64,000 bases of DNA from Centroberyx gerrardi (taxonomy: Eukaryota > Chordata > Actinopteri > Beryciformes > Berycidae): positions 3,061,941 through 3,125,940 of the forward strand of contig NC_136005.1 of NCBI RefSeq assembly GCF_048128805.1, written 5' to 3'. Position 1 is the first letter of the stretch, and each line of letters begins with the position of its first letter. The position numbers and the translations under genes are program-made. Shown here piece after piece: positions 60,620 through 64,000 of this stretch. The notes beneath the pieces were generated by a model. That model had not been told where the DNA came from, searched no databases, and saw only the letters and a list, made by a program, of their open reading frames with translations.

Positions 60620-61096
60620 CATTTATATCAAGTATACTCAGATTGTGTTTATTCAATTAGCAGCCTGTTGTATAAGATGGGGCGGGATTTTATTTTTCTA
60701 CTTTTTAAAAAATTCAAGCCAACAAAAATGAAACAATATGAAAGAAAAGTAAAAGTAACAACATTCCAAATTTAAAAAGTAACTAATAACGGATCACAAG
60801 AATTGAAAAATGTAATCTGAGTATTCTAACATGTTAACAAAGTAAGTAACAAAGTAACTAGTAACCCCAAACACAATCTATCTATCTATCCATCTATCCA
60901 TCTATCTATCTATGGATCAGTTAATCAACAATTTTATTAATGGATCCATGCATCCTTCAGAAATTACAGATATTATTGAGGCCAATAAAGAAAAGAAAAA
61001 CATTTACTTCACACCCTGATCCACGTTTGTCATCCTCTCTTCATTTCCTGTTGGTAACAGTTAACAGATAACAGATAAGGAGGACCGTAGAAACAC

Positions 61097-61136
61097 TGTG
61101 TGTGTGTGTGTAGGTGTGTGTGTGTGTGTGTGTGTG
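61097..61136. repeat. (TG)n microsatellite
   Basis: TG units interrupted by TAGG. A long (AC)n tract of about 27 units follows at about 61310-61363. Confidence 0.9.
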
Positions 61137-61308
61137 GTGAAGCGTCAGGCAGCAGCAGCAGCAGGACAGAAGTCAGTTTGCTGTTTGTGTTTCCAGCGGC
61201 GGGCGGACGGACCGGAGGAGCTGAGAGCCTGTCAAGGTGCTGTGGACCCAAACCTCCAGGGTCCAGAGAGGAATGTTACCACATCTGCTGCTGCCATTAC
61301 TGGCAAAC

Positions 61309-61368
<60 letters not shown>

Positions 61369-61444
61369 ATAGTATACACAATGCTGGATAAGACATGTTC
61401 CTTTTCCCTACCCTCTATAACAACAGAAGAGGTTGTCCAAAAAA

Positions 61445-61511
61445 CAATAGAAACAAAATCCACTGGACTTAAAATGATTCATTTTAAGTCCAGTGGATTT
61501 TGTTTCTATTG
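61445..61511. repeat. Perfect 67-bp palindrome
   Basis: Two 33-base arms around one central base at 61478: CAATAGAAACAAAATCC at the left edge and GGATTTTGTTTCTATTG at the right edge, with no mismatch. It stops sharply on both sides. No terminal repeats of a known element are seen around it. Confidence 0.95.
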
Positions 61512-61619
61512 GGTTTTTTTTCAACCCTACCTGGAACTAACTAACTAACCCTGGAAAGCATAATTAGTAAACAGTGTTGTATGGAAACTATAATGATTTA
61601 ATCTCTGTCAATCAGCATG

Positions 61620-62240
61620 CAGAATGGGGTGATATGAACAAATTAGTATTGAGTATGAAGAAAACAGAGGTAATGCTCATGGGTTCTGTGAGGAAAAGTC
61701 AGTTACAGCCCAGTTTATGACTCATAGCCGATGGCACTAATTAAGCAGCTAGAGGAGAATAGACTGAGAGCTAAATACCTATGAAGATACTGAGACAAGG
61801 CTCAGGCCCTGATTGGGGGTCAAGTGAACTGTTGTGCAGCCGTTGTGTGTAATGCTGCTGCTGGAGAAATAAGACTGCAAAAATGAATCTTAGATGTCCA
61901 CATGATACTCCTGCAGTAGAACTACAAAACATTCTGCAGTGGTCATCAGTCACAGATTTGACAGACAAAAGAGTTCTCCATGCTTTTTATAACTTGCAAA
62001 TGAAAAAGAGGCCGAGGCTATTTATTAATCAGCAGATTCCAGCAAGTGAAGCACAGACATTCAGCTGGAACAAGAGCAGCAAACACAACCAGGGACGAGA
62101 CTATCAACTGGGAGAGGAGGTTTCCTTATTGTGCTGTAAGTTACGGAACAGTTTACCTGAACCTACTAGGAGCTTCCTGAAGAGTCAAGTATCAAAGGCA
62201 TGTTTAAAGACATTTGAAGTAAATCGGTTCTCAGAATAAT
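61620..62240 (+). pseudogene. Decayed LINE reverse-transcriptase 3' part
   Basis: Fragments on the plus strand read like the end of a non-LTR reverse transcriptase ORF: NKLVLSMKKTEVMLMGS near 61640 (compare NKTKVMLFG motifs), and further on HAFYNLQMKKRP and LRNSLPEPTRSFLKS, like the usual LPxxIRxxxSLxxFK ending. Several stops and frame shifts separate the blocks. The clade is probably of the CR1/L2/Rex type, but this is uncertain. Confidence 0.5.
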
Positions 62241-62396
62241 TATAGAGGTGGTCACATCACAATTGTAATATTCATGATCAGGTGCAGGGTTAGGTCACAG
62301 GAATGTATATACTTAATATCACATTACATTTGGAGATATTGTAATTATTGGATTGTGAAAATGACTATATTACTACAGTTTCCAATCAAAAAAAGT

Positions 62397-62630
62397 CAAC
62401 CAACCAACCAACCAACCAACCAATAAACCAATAAACCAATTAACCACCCAACCACCAATAAATCAATTAACTAACCAATCAACCAACTAACCAACCAACC
62501 AACCAACCAACCAACCAACCAACCAACCAACCAATCAACAAACCAACTGACCAACCAATCAACAAATCAATTAACCAACCACCCATCAACCAATTAACTA
62601 ACCCACAAACCACCCAACCAACCAACCAAC

Positions 62631-62664
<34 letters not shown>

Positions 62665-62695
62665 GTCAGTCAATCAATCAATGAAACAACCAATC
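62397..62695. repeat. (CCAA)n / (ATCA)n tetranucleotide array
   Basis: About 300 bp of CCAA units with scattered CAAT, TTAA and ATCA variants, ending in pure ATCA units near 62636-62680. It lies 230-530 bp upstream of the TATA box of the next gene. Confidence 0.95.
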
Positions 62696-62895
62696 AACCA
62701 ACCATATTTATATTCTTGGTGTATCTACAGTTTGAAGCCTTATGCTTTTGTGCATTTGTGTCATTTTAGTTTGATCCTTGTATTAACTGTATTGGTATTA
62801 GTGCCAGCAGTATGTGGGGTGGACAGTGTCGTCCAATCAGAAGCCTCAGCACCACTCTTCCCTGTTCCTTGGACTTTCCAACCAAGTGGTGGAGA

Positions 62896-62929
62896 GGGGG
62901 GGTAGAGGGGGGGGGGGTTGGATATAAAA
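62896..62929 (+). promoter_or_regulatory. Core promoter: G-tracts plus TATA box
   Basis: TATAAAA at 62923-62929 lies about 122 bases upstream of the ATG at 63051, so transcription should begin near 62955. Directly upstream are G7 (62896-62902) and G11 (62907-62917). A strict TATA box suggests a tissue-restricted gene. Confidence 0.7.
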
Positions 62930-63050
62930 ACCAAAGCAGGGGAGGAAAGACTTGAAACAGTCTGCTGGAACCCAGCTGGCCTCCTGTGGGTCTGGAGGAC
63001 AGAGACGAGCAGACAGAAGAGAGGAGCTTCATCCTGCAGCAGATAAAACC

Positions 63051-64000
63051 ATGCTGCGGATTCTGCTGCTGATCGCTGCGTTCTGCTCACACACTGCAGC
63101 CAGCCAGAGAGGTGAGCCCAACTCCACTTTAATATTTAATATCAACACCTTTCTGACTCATTATCTGGGAGCATGTGGAGTTAGGATGAAGAAAAAATAA
63201 GATGAAACTTTATTGATCGTTTTCGGGAAATTGGATCATTGCAGCATTAAGAGAAAAGGTGAAAATTTAAAGCACAAAAATAGCTATAAAATAAGCAATG
63301 AAAGCAATACAAGCAATAAAAAATACAATAGAAACAACAGTGGCATTAATAAACATATGATGCTGACAATTTGAACACAGACTGAAGACTGGGAAAGAGT
63401 ATGAATTTACTGATGTATGGATTTACTTATAGTTGCCTCTTTACTCCTTACTTACGTAAATATAGATTACTAAAAATGAAATATGTGCTGTATACATAAA
63501 TGTAGGTAAATAGTTAGCATGTATAAATATAAGTACGTATAAACACAAATTGATTGACATACTGAATATCAAGCTCTTATTGGAATGTTGCAAAAAATTT
63601 AAAAATTGAGAAATAACAGAAATAAAATGTGTAAGAGTTGTGAGAAAATGAAAGGTGGGAAAAGGTCTGAAAAATCCTTTGAATTAGGAATTTCTTTTGC
63701 TCATAAAAAAGTATCTGGTTGTTTTTACACTCATTCACAACCTCAGAAATGAAATGAGTATTCAACAGGTTTTGAAAAGCTCAGAAGAGCTGCAGCATTC
63801 TGGATGAAGTAAATCTTCATGCAAAACCTTATTTTCTCAAGTCCACTGTTGTTGTTATAAATGTCACTTTCACACAATGAGAAAATCAATCAGAGAGAGC
63901 TTTCTGCTGTAAAATGACTCATTTACCTTTGTGTCATCAGTGTGTGATTCACCTCCAGCATCTGTCAGCTCTGCAGACGTTTATTTCTTCTTCTGTGGAA
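63051..64000 (+). CDS. Unidentified gene with signal peptide, 5' part only
   Basis: Exon 1 encodes MLRILLLIAAFCSHTAASQR and ends AGAG|GTGAGC (phase 1, 63051-63111). The N-terminus, hydrophobic core and small residues before the end make a good signal peptide. An acceptor TCATCAG at 63940 opens a phase-compatible frame to the window end (VCDSPPASVSSADVYFFFCG), which may be exon 2. I do not recognise the protein. From synteny with human (TMEM38A, NWD1, SIN3B, F2RL3, CPAMD8) a neighbour such as an F2RL3-like receptor could be considered, but the visible residues do not support it. Confidence 0.55.
63204..63330 (-). repeat. LINE 3' end, second copy
   Basis: AATAAGATGAAACTTTATTGATC followed by AAGCAATACAAGCAATAAAA matches the layout of the element at 6052-6640 (cited in parts). 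It lies in the first intron of the last gene. Confidence 0.5.

Overview
The window looks like a piece of a teleost fish chromosome, probably a percomorph. Genes are intron-rich with canonical GT/AG splice sites. The intergenic and intronic DNA is packed with fish-type repeats: hAT and TTAA-flanked MITEs, tRNA-derived SINEs, 3' ends of LINEs, a Penelope-like element, and CA/TG microsatellites. I identified families by recalling vertebrate protein sequences, not by a search.

Layout. 1-15.2 kb has no recognisable host gene and is a repeat field, with a broken Penelope-like element at about 10.3-12.0 kb. 15.2-17.2 kb (+) is a two-exon prostaglandin E2 receptor EP4-type GPCR, most like the fish ptger4c type. 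17.3-25.3 kb is repeats plus what is probably a very long 3' UTR of the next gene. 25.3-35.6 kb (-) is slc35e1 in six exons. 38.1-43.4 kb (-) is med26 in three exons, and 45.6-47.3 kb (-) is smim7, a 75-residue microprotein in five exons. 50.1-58.9 kb (+) is tmem38a (TRIC-A) in six exons. 62.9-64 kb (+) is a TATA-box promoter and the first exon of an unidentified gene with a signal peptide, cut off by the window end.

The order and strands slc35e1(-) med26(-) smim7(-) tmem38a(+) match, as I recall it, the human 19p13.11 order SLC35E1-MED26-SMIM7-TMEM38A. In human the next neighbour is CHERP; here that side carries the EP4-like receptor. The genes do not form one pathway: a lipid-mediator receptor, a Golgi/ER-type transporter, a Mediator subunit, a small membrane protein and an ER/SR cation channel. 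The link between them is ancient synteny.

The most unusual features lie outside the genes. At least nine TTAA-flanked fold-back elements belong to several families. The Penelope-like element has near-identical inverted ends and a hammerhead-like motif. There is a perfect 67-bp palindrome, and a repeat copy carrying a local inverted duplication. Three splice sites abut TG microsatellites. TAGC/CTAACGTTAG-type words cluster just downstream of all three minus-strand transcription starts. I found no convincing new multi-gene system.
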